DNA of 64,000 nt from positions 148,569,909-148,633,908 of the forward strand of contig NC_056524.1 of assembly GCF_019175285.1 (NCBI RefSeq), read 5' to 3'. The notes beneath the pieces were generated by a model. The model did no database searches, was not told the origin of the DNA, and was given only the letters and a program-made list of their open reading frames with translations. Both the position numbers and the translations under genes were made by a program. Below are positions 11,878 to 22,296 of this stretch, piece after piece. Origin of the DNA: Sceloporus undulatus (taxonomy: Eukaryota; Chordata; Lepidosauria; Squamata; Phrynosomatidae). Within the stretch, counting starts at the first letter, position 1. Each line of letters starts with the position of its first letter.

Positions 11878-12580
11878 CAAAGATATAGCCGTGTTAGTCT
11901 GTAGAATCAGTATGTAGAGAAATTTTGCAGCACCTTTGAGACTCTAAGAAAGAAGTTGGCAGCATGAGCTTTCGGAGACTACAGTCAACTTACTCAGATG
12001 CATTGTGGAGTGGAAACCAAGCACAGACATATATATGCCATTGGTATGGGAGAATGTCAATTCAAATTCAAAATCCTTTGTGTATGGAAATGAAGTAGCA
12101 AGTCCAGTTTTAATAATGGTCATTAGTGAACATTGGGAACACTAGGCATTGTGTATGGAAATGAAGTAGCAAGACAAGTTTGACTTTGGAGACTAGCCTG
12201 TAGGTAGGGAGAATAGACGAGTGAAGGATGCCTCCGTTAAGATGGGGGTCAGATAGTGTTGAGATGTGTGCAGTGAGTCAGGAAGCCAGTAACTTTGTTC
12301 AATCCATGGCCGAGGGACTGTAATTTATGGATGAACTCCAATTCTGCTGTTTCTCTTCCAATCTACCTTTGTAGTTTTTTTGTTAAAGGACCACTGTTCT
12401 GAGGTCTGAGATGGAATGCCCAGGGAGACTGAAATGTTCTGCTACCGTTGTTGTTGTTGTTTTTGTATTTCTATTCCTAATGTCTGATTTATGTCCATTT
12501 ATCCTCTGGCGCAGAGACTGGCCTGTTTGCTCGATGTATAGTGTTGATGGGCATTGATGTGACAGAGATGAGGACACAGG
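11878..12580 (-). mobile_element. Penelope-like element 3' portion with GIY-YIG endonuclease remnant
   Basis: On the minus strand, 12598-12383 reads a GIY-YIG-type C-terminal domain: QCPSTLYIEQTGQSLRQRIN, GHKSDIRNRN, then VAEHFSLPGHSISDLRTVVL. About 360 bp of 3' sequence follow, and then the terminal repeat with a hammerhead-like layout (near 12000-11950: CTGAGTA, GACT..AGTC hairpin, GAAAGC). It ends in CTAACACGGCTATATCTTTG. The reverse transcriptase part is absent. Known family fact: Penelope-like elements carry GIY-YIG and often hammerhead motifs. Confidence 0.75.
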
Positions 12581-12768
12581 TACTAAGCCTTGCCACAAAC
12601 TGAGATCCCAATTCTGCCCTCACATTCATCCAGGAAATGTCATCACAAGACCTAATGACATCACCCACAACATTAGGGGGACCTTCACGAGCTCATCCTC
12701 CAATGTGAATTATGCCATGCTGCGTCATCAGAGCCCATCAGCACTCTACATTGGGCAACTTCGGTTGA
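12581..12768 (+). mobile_element. inverted 5' piece of the same Penelope-like element
   Basis: On the plus strand this reads THNIRGTFTSSSSNVNYAML then RHQSPSALYIGQL. This is the segment just upstream of, and overlapping, the start of the GIY-YIG domain found on the minus strand at 12598-12383. The two copies are head to head. Confidence 0.65.
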
Positions 12769-12774
12769 TTCCAT

Positions 12775-13140
12775 TTCTCTAATTCATTTTTTTATTCCAT
12801 TTCATACTTTAACATAATTGTCCTTGAACAAATTCAATTTTTTCTTTGAAAGATAAATTCACAACAATCTGAATACCTGATTATCATAAAGGGACTTTTG
12901 ATTCTTCTTTGCCATATTCTTGGTCAAAATCACTGTTTTATCTTAATTAACTGTAAATCCAGACAGATTTTCATAATCTTTCATAAATTATTTCAGTCTT
13001 TGATTGTTGCTTGTATTTACACAGCTTTTACTCTTGCTGCCACTAGAACTGCTTTTTTACTTGTTCTACATTAATATATTTTGTTATTAGTTTCAGAAAT
13101 TGTTATACTTGCATTTTCTTTATCATTGTATAATTCCGTT
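12775..13140 (-). mobile_element. probable L1 ORF2 C-terminal fragment
   Basis: The minus-strand reading has a decayed but L1-like end (IWQRRIKSPFMIIRY). AT-rich, with several breaks. Confidence 0.45.
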
Positions 13141-13203
13141 TTATGATTTTGTTACATGCTGTCTGGTTATTTATAGCAGAAAAGTGGGATATGAACAATA
13201 ACA

Positions 13204-13411
13204 TTAGTTTGCAGAGGGATTCTGCAGCACCTTTGAAACTAAAAGAAGTTGGTAGCATGAGCTTTTGTAGACTTGAGCTAATTCAAGTGTACAAAAGCTG
13301 GAGTTTGCTTAAGTCTACAAAAGTTAATGCTACCAACTTCTATCTTTCAGTTGGTCTCAAAGGTGCTGCAAAATTCCTGATCTTCTAGACTAACACAGCT
13401 ATGTACTTGAA
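13204..13411. repeat. inverted pair of Penelope-type terminal repeats (family A)
   Basis: The left arm (13207-13274, minus) and right arm (13309-13411, plus) are copies of the same terminal repeat. They meet across about 34 bp at the AAGTCTACAAAAG segment, the 3' side of stem II. The right arm runs to the family end CTAACACAGCTATGTACTTG. Confidence 0.75.
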
Positions 13412-13496
13412 TAATATTAGTAATAATAATACTCATTATTAATGTTGTTTCAATATTTATTTAAATATATATTTACTTAATACATATATTTATTTA

Positions 13497-13806
13497 GGAG
13501 CTGTGGTGGCTTAGTGGTTAAGATGCCAGTTCTGATGATCGAAAGGTCGGAAGGTTGTCAGTTCGCCGCATGATAGGGTGAGCTCCCATCACTAGTACCA
13601 GCTTCTGCCAACCTAGCAGTTCGAAAGCATGTGAGAGTGCAACTAGATAAATAGATACCACTTCAGTGGAAAGGTAACAGCATTCTCTGCAGTCATGCTG
13701 GCCACATGACCACCGGAGTTGTGTCTGGAGTCGGCTCTTCGGCTTAGTGATGGATATTAGCACCGCCACCTATAGTTGGTTATGAATAGACATTCATGTC
13801 AAGGGG
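13497..13806 (+). repeat. second tRNA-derived SINE family, full length
   Basis: Head 'GGTGGCTTAGTGGTTAAGAT' fits a tRNA A box. A B-box-like GGTTGTCAGTTCGCC follows, then a body with 'GCCAACCTAGCAGTTCGAAA' and 'GCTGGCCACATGACCACCGG'. Minus-strand relatives lie at 16084-16402 and 43049-43372. Confidence 0.85.
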
Positions 13807-13811
13807 AAATC

Positions 13812-13965
13812 CTGGGAATTGTAGTTTGTTATGGCACCAGAGCTGTCTGACAGAGAAGGCTAGATGTCTCACAGATCTACAGTTCCCAAAATTCTCTAGC
13901 ATTGAGCTGGGGCATTTAAAGTGGTCTCAAACTGGATTATTTCTGTGGTGTGTTTTGGACCTAAA
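13812..13965. mobile_element. hAT-like MITE remnant
   Basis: 'GGGAATTGTAGTTTGTTATG' and 'TTAAAGTGGTCTCAAACTGG' are typical words of short hAT MITEs in lizards, and the two ends are partly complementary. Identification is from memory of the family only. Confidence 0.4.
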
Positions 13966-14224
13966 AGAGAGTCCTGATTGAAGATATGGCCCAAGCTTCA
14001 CTACACAAAATGAAAAAAGTAAAATTTGTTATAGCAAATGGTCACATACCTTGGGGCATGAAGATTATAAACTGCATGTGGCTCACCATATTTGTCACAT
14101 TCCTACATTTCTGTTTTATAAACAGAAAAACAAACTCATTTTGATAAAAATCACAGCAGAAGTGGATTATCTATACGGAGGTCAACAGAACTGAATCTAT
14201 TTTGAGGCACATTTTGTTTGCTTT

Positions 14225-14456
14225 GGTCAATGCAGTGGCGATTGGGAGGGAGCGTGCACATGTGTGTGCATGCCTTTGCATCACCTGACGATTTATAGTG
14301 AGCACAAGGATTTCATAGGTTTTCTTAAGCAAGGAATATTCAGAGGTGGTTTTGCCAGTTCCTACCCCTGAAATATAGCATACACCACCTGTTATGGATT
14401 GGTGGTCTCCCACTCAAGTACTAACCAGGGCTGATCCTGCTTAACTTCTAAGATCA
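14225..14456 (-). repeat. 5S rRNA-derived SINE (SINE3 type)
   Basis: On the minus strand, about 14456-14405 reads TCTTAGAAGTTAAGCAGGAT, CAGCCCTGGTTAGTACTTGA and GTGGGAGACC, which is the 3' half of 5S rRNA including its internal promoter region. The SINE body follows ('CCTATGAAATCC'). Confidence 0.85.
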
Positions 14457-14746
14457 GAAGTCTTTTACTGGTGTCTTTTACTGAGGCTTTAATCTCTTTG
14501 GGAGATAGTCCATTGCTTTGTAAGCTTTGCTTCTTTATTATTAAATGTGTGTGTCGGGAGGGGGCTAAAAATTAGGGTACAGCAAACTGTGTATGCTCAC
14601 AGGCATTACCATTATTTTTTTTTTTGCCTAAGAATAATGTCCCACAGATTAAATAACTGATTTTGTGCTGGCCTTGATTTTCCTTAGATGTAAAATTTAA
14701 TCTGTGTGCTCTAAACAATATAAATGCAACCAGGTCCATATATGTA

Positions 14747-14860
14747 CAGTTAGCCCTCCTATCCATGGGTTCAACCATCCATGGTTTAAAAATATATTTT
14801 TCTAAATATAAATTCCTCAAAGCAAACCTGCATTTTGCCATTATATATAAGGGCCCACTG
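14747..14860 (+). mobile_element. Tigger/pogo-like MITE, short form
   Basis: CAGTTAGCCCTCC at the left and GGGCCCACTG at the right, both flanked by TA. The interior keeps the family word 'AATTCCTCAAAGCAAACCTG'. Confidence 0.8.
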
Positions 14861-14984
14861 TATAAGAGTTCTATTTGTCGTGACCTGTGGTATATGGTTT
14901 GCCTCACTGCTTTTGTCACTTCCTTGGAAAAAGTTGCTTACACGCACCTTTATTTCTATTTTCTGTCTATGGCACATTTGATTC

Positions 14985-15575
14985 TGGGGAGTTATTCACA
15001 CTACAAAAATAATCCAGGATTAATCTGGGTTGAATCTCCGTTGTTCACATGCATCCCGAATGCACCTGATTAAGTTTGTGGGTCTAACAAAACCCACATA
15101 CCCTGGGATAATAGATATCGGGGTATTTTCCAAGTTTTTAAAAAAGATAAGCATTGTTGGCAGCAGGGACATAGCTAGGATTTTAGGAAGGGGGGGTCCA
15201 GACTAAGTGCCACCATAATAATGGGGCTTGGGTGCGGCGGCGCAGCAGCACACACCATTCATTTTTCTAATGGAAGGGAGGGTCCGGACCCCAAGAATCC
15301 CCCCCCTTGGTTACGTCCCTGTCGGCAGTGTGAATAACTGATGTGAATAGACTCAAATAAAACTTTGCATGCCTTCTACAGGTTCCAAATGCATTTGCAT
15401 TATCGACTCCATCTTTATTCAAATGCTTGTATGTGCAAGGTACCGAACTTGCAGAGATGTGCATCGTTGAGGTTCCATAGTGTGAATAAAAAACCCAGAA
15501 TGTATGAATGAGATGATTTTCATTATCATGCTAAAAACAACATATGAATGACTCCTGGATTGTGTGTGTCCAGCA
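14985..15575 (+). mobile_element. unidentified DNA-transposon-like repeat, copy 2, with a nested hAT MITE
   Basis: The 3' half (15322-15575) matches 8085-8345 closely. The 5' half starts near 'GAGTTATTCACACTAC', while the other end has GTGTGAATAA words, suggesting inverted ends. It is interrupted by 15164-15321. Confidence 0.6.
15164..15321 (+). mobile_element. hAT-type MITE nested in the previous repeat
   Basis: Left end CAGGGACATAGCTAGG, right end CCTTGGTTACGTCCCTG (inverted). Flanking TTGGCAG and TCGGCAG look like an imperfect target duplication. GC-rich interior. Confidence 0.75.
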
Positions 15576-15618
15576 GAACATGGCACTGCCTCTCACTCCA
15601 CCCACTCATGGACAAGAG

Positions 15619-15965
15619 CAGTGGTTCTCAAATAGTGGGGTGGAACCCCAAGGCAGGCAAGGGGAAGAGTGAGACTTGGAGGCTCTGATACCTTCTCCTC
15701 TTCACAAGCTTTTTAATGTGTAAAATTTACACATGCATTGAGTTAAATATTGAATTTGCTTAAATAAAACTGTTCTAAATTGAACCATGTTATTTCCTTA
15801 TAAAATGTTAAAATTTGAATATACATAAATGTGTGAATTAAAATATATACACTAAATAAACAAAATACTTTTATTCATATACTATGTTGAGTTGACGGGG
15901 GCACAACATCCACATGTCGATGTAAAGTGGGGGGGGGGCAAGAGTAAAAAGTTTGAGAACCACTG
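15619..15965. mobile_element. hAT-type MITE with perfect 8-bp target duplication
   Basis: Ends CAGTGGTTCTCAAA and TTTGAGAACCACTG are inverted, and GACAAGAG flanks both sides (15611-15618 and 15966-15973). 347 bp, AT-rich, non-coding. Confidence 0.93.
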
Positions 15966-16083
15966 GACAAGAGTGATCCTGTTTTCACCTGCTGGAGGGT
16001 AAGTGCACATTCATATATAGCCATATATCATAAGGTGTTCAGTCAGTGATATTTTTCTTTCTTAACTGATAAAAAAGATAAAG

Positions 16084-16402
16084 GTAAAGTTAGTCCCTTG
16101 ACACGAATGTCTATCCATTACCGACTGTAGGGGGTGGTGTTCATCTCCATAACTAAGCTGAAGAGCCAGCATTGTCCAAAGACGGATCCAGTGGTGATGT
16201 GTCTGCATTAAACGTTGTTACCTTCCCACCAAAGTGGTACCTATCTACCTGAACTTGCATGCTTTCAAACTGCTAGGTTGAAAGGAGTTAGGACTAGTGA
16301 CAGGAGCTCACCCCATCATGCAGCACTTGGGCCTTGAACTGCCAACCTTCTGATCTTTAATCGTCAGAATTGGTGTCTTAACCACTAAGGCACTGCATCC
16401 CT
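16084..16402 (-). repeat. second tRNA-derived SINE family, minus strand
   Basis: Reverse complement of the family at 13497. The head 'CTTAGTGGTTAAGACACC' is at the right edge. Confidence 0.85.
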
Positions 16403-17126
16403 TAACTGATAAAACAAGACTGAAAAAAATTCCTAAACCACCAAACTGGGCATCAATCAGGAAGTCCATGGTATAAATGCAGTACTTTTGCTGTTAATTT
16501 ATCCCAAACTACCCAGAAACCTTAAAATGTAGAATCAAAATATCTACACATTGCTGCAAGGTAATCTGCAGTGAGGTTCTATTGTTCCCTTTAGCATCAT
16601 TGGTTGGGACACTGATATCAGGGACGATGGCTGTCTAAATAGGAACATGCTTGTGCCACACACCTTCCAGCAATATGGATTTATCGTGTTAATAAAGTGG
16701 TTCCAAATAAGCAAAACAGACATCGTCATAGAATGGTCTTTGTAGAATACCTTAATATTTAGTTGATACTGACCAAAACGGTTGTTTTGGGTGATATCAA
16801 AGGTAATGTTACAACAGTTTATTTCTGCACAATTCTCACTCTCCCACACTACTTTTAGGCCACCCGTAATAACAGCAGATTCCTCAGGTAAAACATTACA
16901 GATAACAGAGATTAAGACCTTTACTCAGGAACTCACATGCAAACAAAGTGGTCAGGTTAATGAGTGTCTTAATTGCCTTATTATTAATAGATTGTACTAT
17001 ATAATTCTATTTATTTATTTAGTGTATTTATACCAAGCCGCAAAGGCTTTCAGAGTGGTTTAACAGATGCTACTTTGACAGTTCCCTGCCCTCAGGTTTA
17101 CAGTCTAAAATAATGGATATTATTGT

Positions 17127-17390
17127 ATTGGCCAGCCTGAGTGAGGGCTGAATTTTAAAATAAATTTGCTAAGATCGGGTGTTATCTCACACCTCCGTAT
17201 TCAGTTCGGAGGCATCATGTCCTGATCTTTGCCATCCTGAACCTGATCCGTCTTTCTCCCGTTCTTCACAATGAACGGTTAACCCGGGTTCGGGATGGCT
17301 AAGATCGGGACATAATGCCTCCAAACTGAACCTGTAGCATATTTTCCAAAAATTTCAGCTCATGCTCAACCTGGGCTCAGGCCAGCCAAT
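17127..17390. mobile_element. foldback MITE
   Basis: ATTGGCCAGCCTGAG at the left and CTCAGGCCAGCCAAT at the right are inverted. Internal stretches (TTCGGAGGCATCATGTCC.. and GGACATAATGCCTCC) also pair, giving a long hairpin. Superfamily not determined. Confidence 0.7.
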
Positions 17391-17414
17391 TTTGCCGGTG
17401 CAATAATCTCTGAT

Positions 17415-18360
17415 ATGACACAAAAAGAGAAAGGAATGGCAGTGGGGAAGGGGATCAAGTTCAGCAGTCACTGCCCATTCTTCTCTCTCTCAGAGGCCAA
17501 GACAATGGCAGTTGGAGTGGAGGGAGGGCCTGGGCTTGCCATGATGGGGCTGTGCCGGCCTCTCCTTCTCCCCCTCCAAGGCCAGGATGGTAACAGTTAA
17601 GGTCGAGGGAAGGCCTTTCATTTGTAGCAAATCTGTATTTTGCAGTTGTTCTTATATCTGGACCCAAGAAATAGGAGTCCCTTACAAAGTATGATCTAAT
17701 AATAGAAAATCCAGGATGCAGTCAGTGATAAATTCTTAATTTTCTTCTGTATAAAGGACTTCTCAGAAAGGGATTAATCCAAAACAGAAGCTCTGTGGGT
17801 CTGTGGTTAGTCAGAATTCACCTAATTCACCAGAAAGGGGCTACTAGTTGACTAAACTCCATGGCAATCCATGGTGTTGTGAGTTTTTAAAGGGTTTTAC
17901 GCTAGGACCATCTCAGCTGGAAAGTTTTAAAACATCATTTTAAGCTTAGAATCCCCAACTCACTCTGCTTTTCACATTTATTTATTGCCTATATTACTAT
18001 ATTACCCACTAGCTAAAGTACCATGGGTAACTGACCAAATGCAAGTTAAAACCATAAATGCAAGAATTATAGAAGAGAATAATAATATTTGGTCTATATC
18101 GAATTGAAAGGACAAGAACAACTGCAGAGAACAATAGTAGCACATAGTCACTAAAAAGCACTGACAGTTTTTTAAAAAACTAAAAGAAAAGGTCCTCACT
18201 TGGCACCAGAAAGATCATAGCTGCAGATGAAGCTGTATGGGGAAGTCATTCCGAAAACTGGGGTTCTACCATTGAGCAGGCTCCCTTTACCTTGTTCAGC
18301 TCAAAAGAGGCCTTGGAAGATGACAGGGTATGGGGAAGTATATTCAGGGGGAGAGTATGC
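17415..18360. other. no gene or named repeat seen
   Basis: Low-complexity and AT-rich sequence. A segment at 17415-17600 with CT-rich words and 'GTTAAGGTCGAGGGAAGGCC' resembles 40270-40380 and is probably part of an old repeat. Short open frames here have no recognisable domain. Confidence 0.4.
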
Positions 18361-18370
18361 ATCATTTATC

Positions 18371-19098
18371 CCGTGGCGTCACTAGGGTTGGTGTCACCCG
18401 GTGCATTGACCTCCTCCTATACCACACCTTACAGAATGTAATGTTTTTTGTAGTAATATTACAGTACTCATAAATCATAATTTACTGCACTTAATGGTAA
18501 GAGTTGTGACATAAACAACTAGCACCGTTAAAATTATATTTTTAAATTACAATATCATATGCACAGCCTAAATGTATTTACATATACATAGTTTCCTGTG
18601 CTTCAAGTGAAAATTTGGTACAATGTGATGTTTTAAAGAAAATTTTAAACAAATTACATATTTGTAAATAACTCTGGTGAGATTCCAGCTGATTGGAAGG
18701 ATTCCATTATAATTACAATCTTTAAAAAAGGAGACAGACAGGATCCTGGTAACTATCACCCAATATGTCTTTTATCGGTAGTGGGCAAACTGTATGCCAG
18801 TTATTTGGATTTGAAATTACAGAGTTGGATGAATATTTTTTTAAAAATATATAAAAATGATTTTTTTGAAATTTGAACTTTCAATTTAAAAAAAACTGGG
18901 GACTCTCCTTTCTCCTCCCACTGAGCTTCACTCCACTAATACCATCTCTTCAGCATTTAATGGGACATAGGTGAATGTCACAGCCTGTTTCTGCCAAAGG
19001 GCAGACGTTTGAGAAGCAGTGGTGTCATTCCCTCTTAGGGTGTCACCCGGTGTGGGCCATACCCCCCCCCACAAACACACACACCAAGGATGCCACTG
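18371..19098 (+). mobile_element. hAT-type MITE with a nested LINE fragment
   Basis: Left end CCGTGGCGTCACTAGG, right end AAGGATGCCACTG; flanks CATTTATC and CATCTATC (7 of 8 match) are the target duplication. The interior matches the families at 10821 and 53732. The interruption at 18673-18832 is foreign. Confidence 0.88.
18673..18832 (+). mobile_element. LINE reverse-transcriptase fragment inside the hAT MITE
   Basis: Reads SGEIPADWKDSIIITIFKKG then DRQDPGNYHPICLLSVVGKL. This is the N-terminal RT segment of a CR1/L2/RTE-like LINE, but distinct from the CR1 at 33270. It is only about 160 bp with no 3' tail, so it may be a conversion or double-break product rather than an ordinary insertion. 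Confidence 0.7.
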
Positions 19099-19390
19099 CA
19101 TCTATCCTGGTAGCAAGCTATTTGGGGCTTTAAAGGGTAATATCAGCATTTTGCAGCCTATAGTATACAACTTCTAGTAATCTTGAACTATTTTCCTTCC
19201 CCCTCCCCAGAATTTTCTGCCAATCAAATTGCAAGGGCAATATTTGAAAGAGAAATGGATGCTTAGGCAATGTTGACTTTTAGTGCACTTATCCATCTCA
19301 CCTGGATAAACTTATCTCATATAGTTTCTTCAATATTTGTTTAGTTTACTATAATGTATACTACAATATAGATTCTATACTGTGGATTTA

Positions 19391-19507
19391 CAGTTGGCCC
19401 TCCGTATCAGTGGACTAGCCACCCATGCATTGGAGCATGCATTGGAGCACCCATGCATTGGAGGGGGGGACCAGAACAAAATCCCTGGCGATATGGAGGG
19501 GCAACTG
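19391..19507 (+). mobile_element. Tigger/pogo-like MITE, very short
   Basis: Ends CAGTTGGCCCTCCGTATC and GATATGGAGGGGCAACTG are a near-perfect inverted pair. The centre holds three copies of CATGCATTGGAG. Confidence 0.82.
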
Positions 19508-19624
19508 ATTTTGTGGAGTTTAGTCATAGCCTTGTTACTGCCCATAATCCAGTACTGTAGATACTGCAATATTTGCATTATGCATGTTGATTTCCATTTC
19601 AATTATACACTACAGTATTTTTAA

Positions 19625-21050
19625 TTCCTGTGCTGTTTCTTAGGGCATTTACCAGCAACCCCACTGACTAGGATAGAGAGAACAGCCCTGTTTAATCTCC
19701 TCATAAATCAAATCCCAGGGGAATCGGAACAGTAACCTAATAATTTCAGAAGCTTGGTTTAGCTTGGCTATTACTCCAACAAGCTTCATGTCCAATAATA
19801 TTGTTTAGAATAATGCCACTAGGAAGACCCACTGAAACTTTCCAAAACCTTGCAATATCAGTATGGAGAAAGGCTGCCCAGTGGGATGCCCAAAAAGGAA
19901 CAGCTAACTAATCAGATGTGAAAGTTGTCTAGTTTGGATCAATGAACCTCTAGATCCACACTATGTTATCCAACCTGTTAATTATATGACATTTATTAAG
20001 TATAAAGAAGCCATGGTGGACCACCTTTATAACATCTCATACTGTTGCAACTGGTTGCAACTTTAATTTTTCCAACAGTCTTTGTAGTAAAGAAGGCTTT
20101 GTTGCCCCAAAAATGTCATCACCCATTTCTTATATTGCCAGATGTTAAAGACTATGATTTGAGACTGATAGGATCACTGTTGGAAATGATCACAGCCTGT
20201 GACCATCATGGAAAGGTCAGGGCATGCAGTTTGATCCAGAGTTGCCTGGAGTAGGACTCTGTGAATAGAATCCAGGTTTATAGTGGAATCCTATCTCAAC
20301 AAGTGGGTCAAGAGCTGGCTGAACCAACATTAGAATGGCTGAATTTGTGCTGTATCCAAATTTTGATTCTTCTGGGATAAGTGTGTCCCTGGCTGATGGA
20401 CTGGGACACAGGAATGATAGAGGAGCTGCCATTGATTTCTATGTGCTGCAAATTACTTAAGCCAACCCTAACCATGGTCTATCTTCGTGCTATCCCAGGG
20501 ACTGTGTTTCTGATGTAAGCAATTTTTGAATTTGGTGTAACCCAGCTCTTTCCCTGTTCTAACCCTATTTCACCTTCTTTTTGGCTGCTCTACTGGCTGA
20601 TCAGAGATGGCCACTATCTTTGATCAGCCAGCCCAAGGGATTATGTTAGCATAAGATAAATTTAGTCACCCTAAAGCTAGTTCAGTCAGCAAATGTGCTT
20701 TATGTCTCACCATAACCTTCTCCAGCCACCCTGTCTTTGAGTAATATTTGTTTTGTTGGATCTCTTCTAAGCATGAATAAGTTTGGATCCAGTACCATTA
20801 ACTGGTTGATCTCATCTGTGGACAATGATAGATGAGGTTTGCTTCTTGCCACAATGCTCCAAAAATCTGGTCTGGAGCAATGGAGAAATTTCCAGAAGCA
20901 TATGTGAGATGGCACTGGGAGTTGTGGAGGGAAGGAAAAATCAACAGGCTCTGCTGAATCCCAGTTACCTCCAAAATAAATGGGGCCTTCTATTCACAGT
21001 ATTCTATTCACAATTTAAGCATTCAAACAACAAGCAATGCTATTTAAAAA
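19625..21050. other. no gene or recognisable repeat
   Basis: About 1.4 kb of complex sequence. Short open frames on both strands show no known domain, splice-bounded exon or codon pattern. It may be old repeat sequence or unique intergenic DNA. Confidence 0.4.
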
Positions 21051-21057
21051 CACATGA

Positions 21058-21100
21058 GTTGAGAGCCAGAGTGATGTAATGGTCTGAGCATTAGATTACA
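21058..21100 (+). repeat. tRNA-derived SINE head fragment
   Basis: 'GAGAGCCAGAGTGATGTAAT' and 'GGTCTGAGCATTAGATTACA' are the tRNA-like head of the (AAC)n SINE, cut off by the CR1 that follows. Confidence 0.6.
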
Positions 21101-21103
21101 ACT

Positions 21104-22070
21104 ATGTCCCACAGGGCTCTGTCCTGGGCCCAGTGCTATTCAACATCTTTATCAATGACTTGGATGAAAGAATTGGGGGCATGCTTATCAAATTTGCAAA
21201 AGACACCAAATTAGGAGGAGTAGCTAATACTCCAAAGGACAGGATCAAAATTCAAAATGACCTGAATAGACTAGAAAGCTGGGCCAAAGCTAACAAAATG
21301 AAATTCAAAACAGAGAAATGTAAGATACTGCACATAGAGTGGAAAAATGAAATGCACAGATATAGGATGGGTGACACCTGGCTGAATGAAACTACGTGTG
21401 AAAGGGATCTGGGAGTCCAAGTAGACCACAAGTTGAATAAGAGTCCACAGTGTGATGCAGCAGCTAAAAAGGCCAATGCAATTTTAAGCTGCATCAATAC
21501 AAGTATAGTGTCTAGATCAAGGGAAGTAATAGTGCCACTTGTATTCTGCTTTGGTCAGGCCCCGCTTGGAATATTTTGTCTAGTTCTGGGCACCACAATT
21601 CAAAAAATACATTGAGAAACTGGAGTGTGACCAAAGGAGGGCGACTAAAATGGAGAAGGGCCTGGAAACCATGCCTTATGAGGAACAACTTAGGGAGCTG
21701 GGGATGTTTAGTCTGGAGAAAAGAAAATTAAGAGGTGATATGATAACCCTGTTTAAATACTTAAAGGGATGTCATATTGAGGAGGGAGCAAGCTTGTTTT
21801 CTGCTGCTCCAGAGAACAGGATCTGGAACAATGTATACAAAACACAGGAAAAGAGATTCCACCTCAACGTTAGGAGGAACTTCCTGAGAGTAAGGGCTTT
21901 TCGACAGTGGAACAAACTCCCTCAGAGTGTAGTGGAGTCTCCTTCCTTAGAGGTCTTTAAACAGAGGATGGATGGCCATCTGTCGGGGATGCTTTGATTT
22001 TGATTTCCTGCATGACAGGGGATTGGACTGGATGGCCCTTGTGGTCTCTTCCAACTCTATGATTCTATGG
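21104..22070 (+). mobile_element. CR1 LINE, 5'-truncated
   Basis: Starts at the [10 protein letters not shown] box, then [20 protein letters not shown] and TEKCKILHIEWKNEMHRYRM. The catalytic FADD of the family reads FAKD, and a frameshift near 21540-21620 moves the C-terminal part (FSLEKRKLRGDMITLFKYLK) to another frame. It ends with the CR1 3' UTR and ATTCTATG. Dead copy. Confidence 0.92.
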
Positions 22071-22266
22071 TATTCCCTGTGAAAACACATGGAAAGTAAT
22101 ACATTTCCTTCACAGACCATTTCCATCTCACTGTTCCACAATTTTAAAAAAAAACTCTCCTCAAATATTAATAATTTAATTAATTTGTTTTATTTATATA
22201 CCGCTATTCCAAAGATCATAGCGGTGAACAGCAAGTAAGCTAATTAGCAAGTAAGCTAATTGATTT

Positions 22267-22296
22267 ATATGCATATATATATATATATATATATAT
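22267..22296. repeat. (AT)n microsatellite
   Basis: About 15 AT units following a 'TATTTATATACCGC' repeat tail at 22190-22205. Confidence 0.85.
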
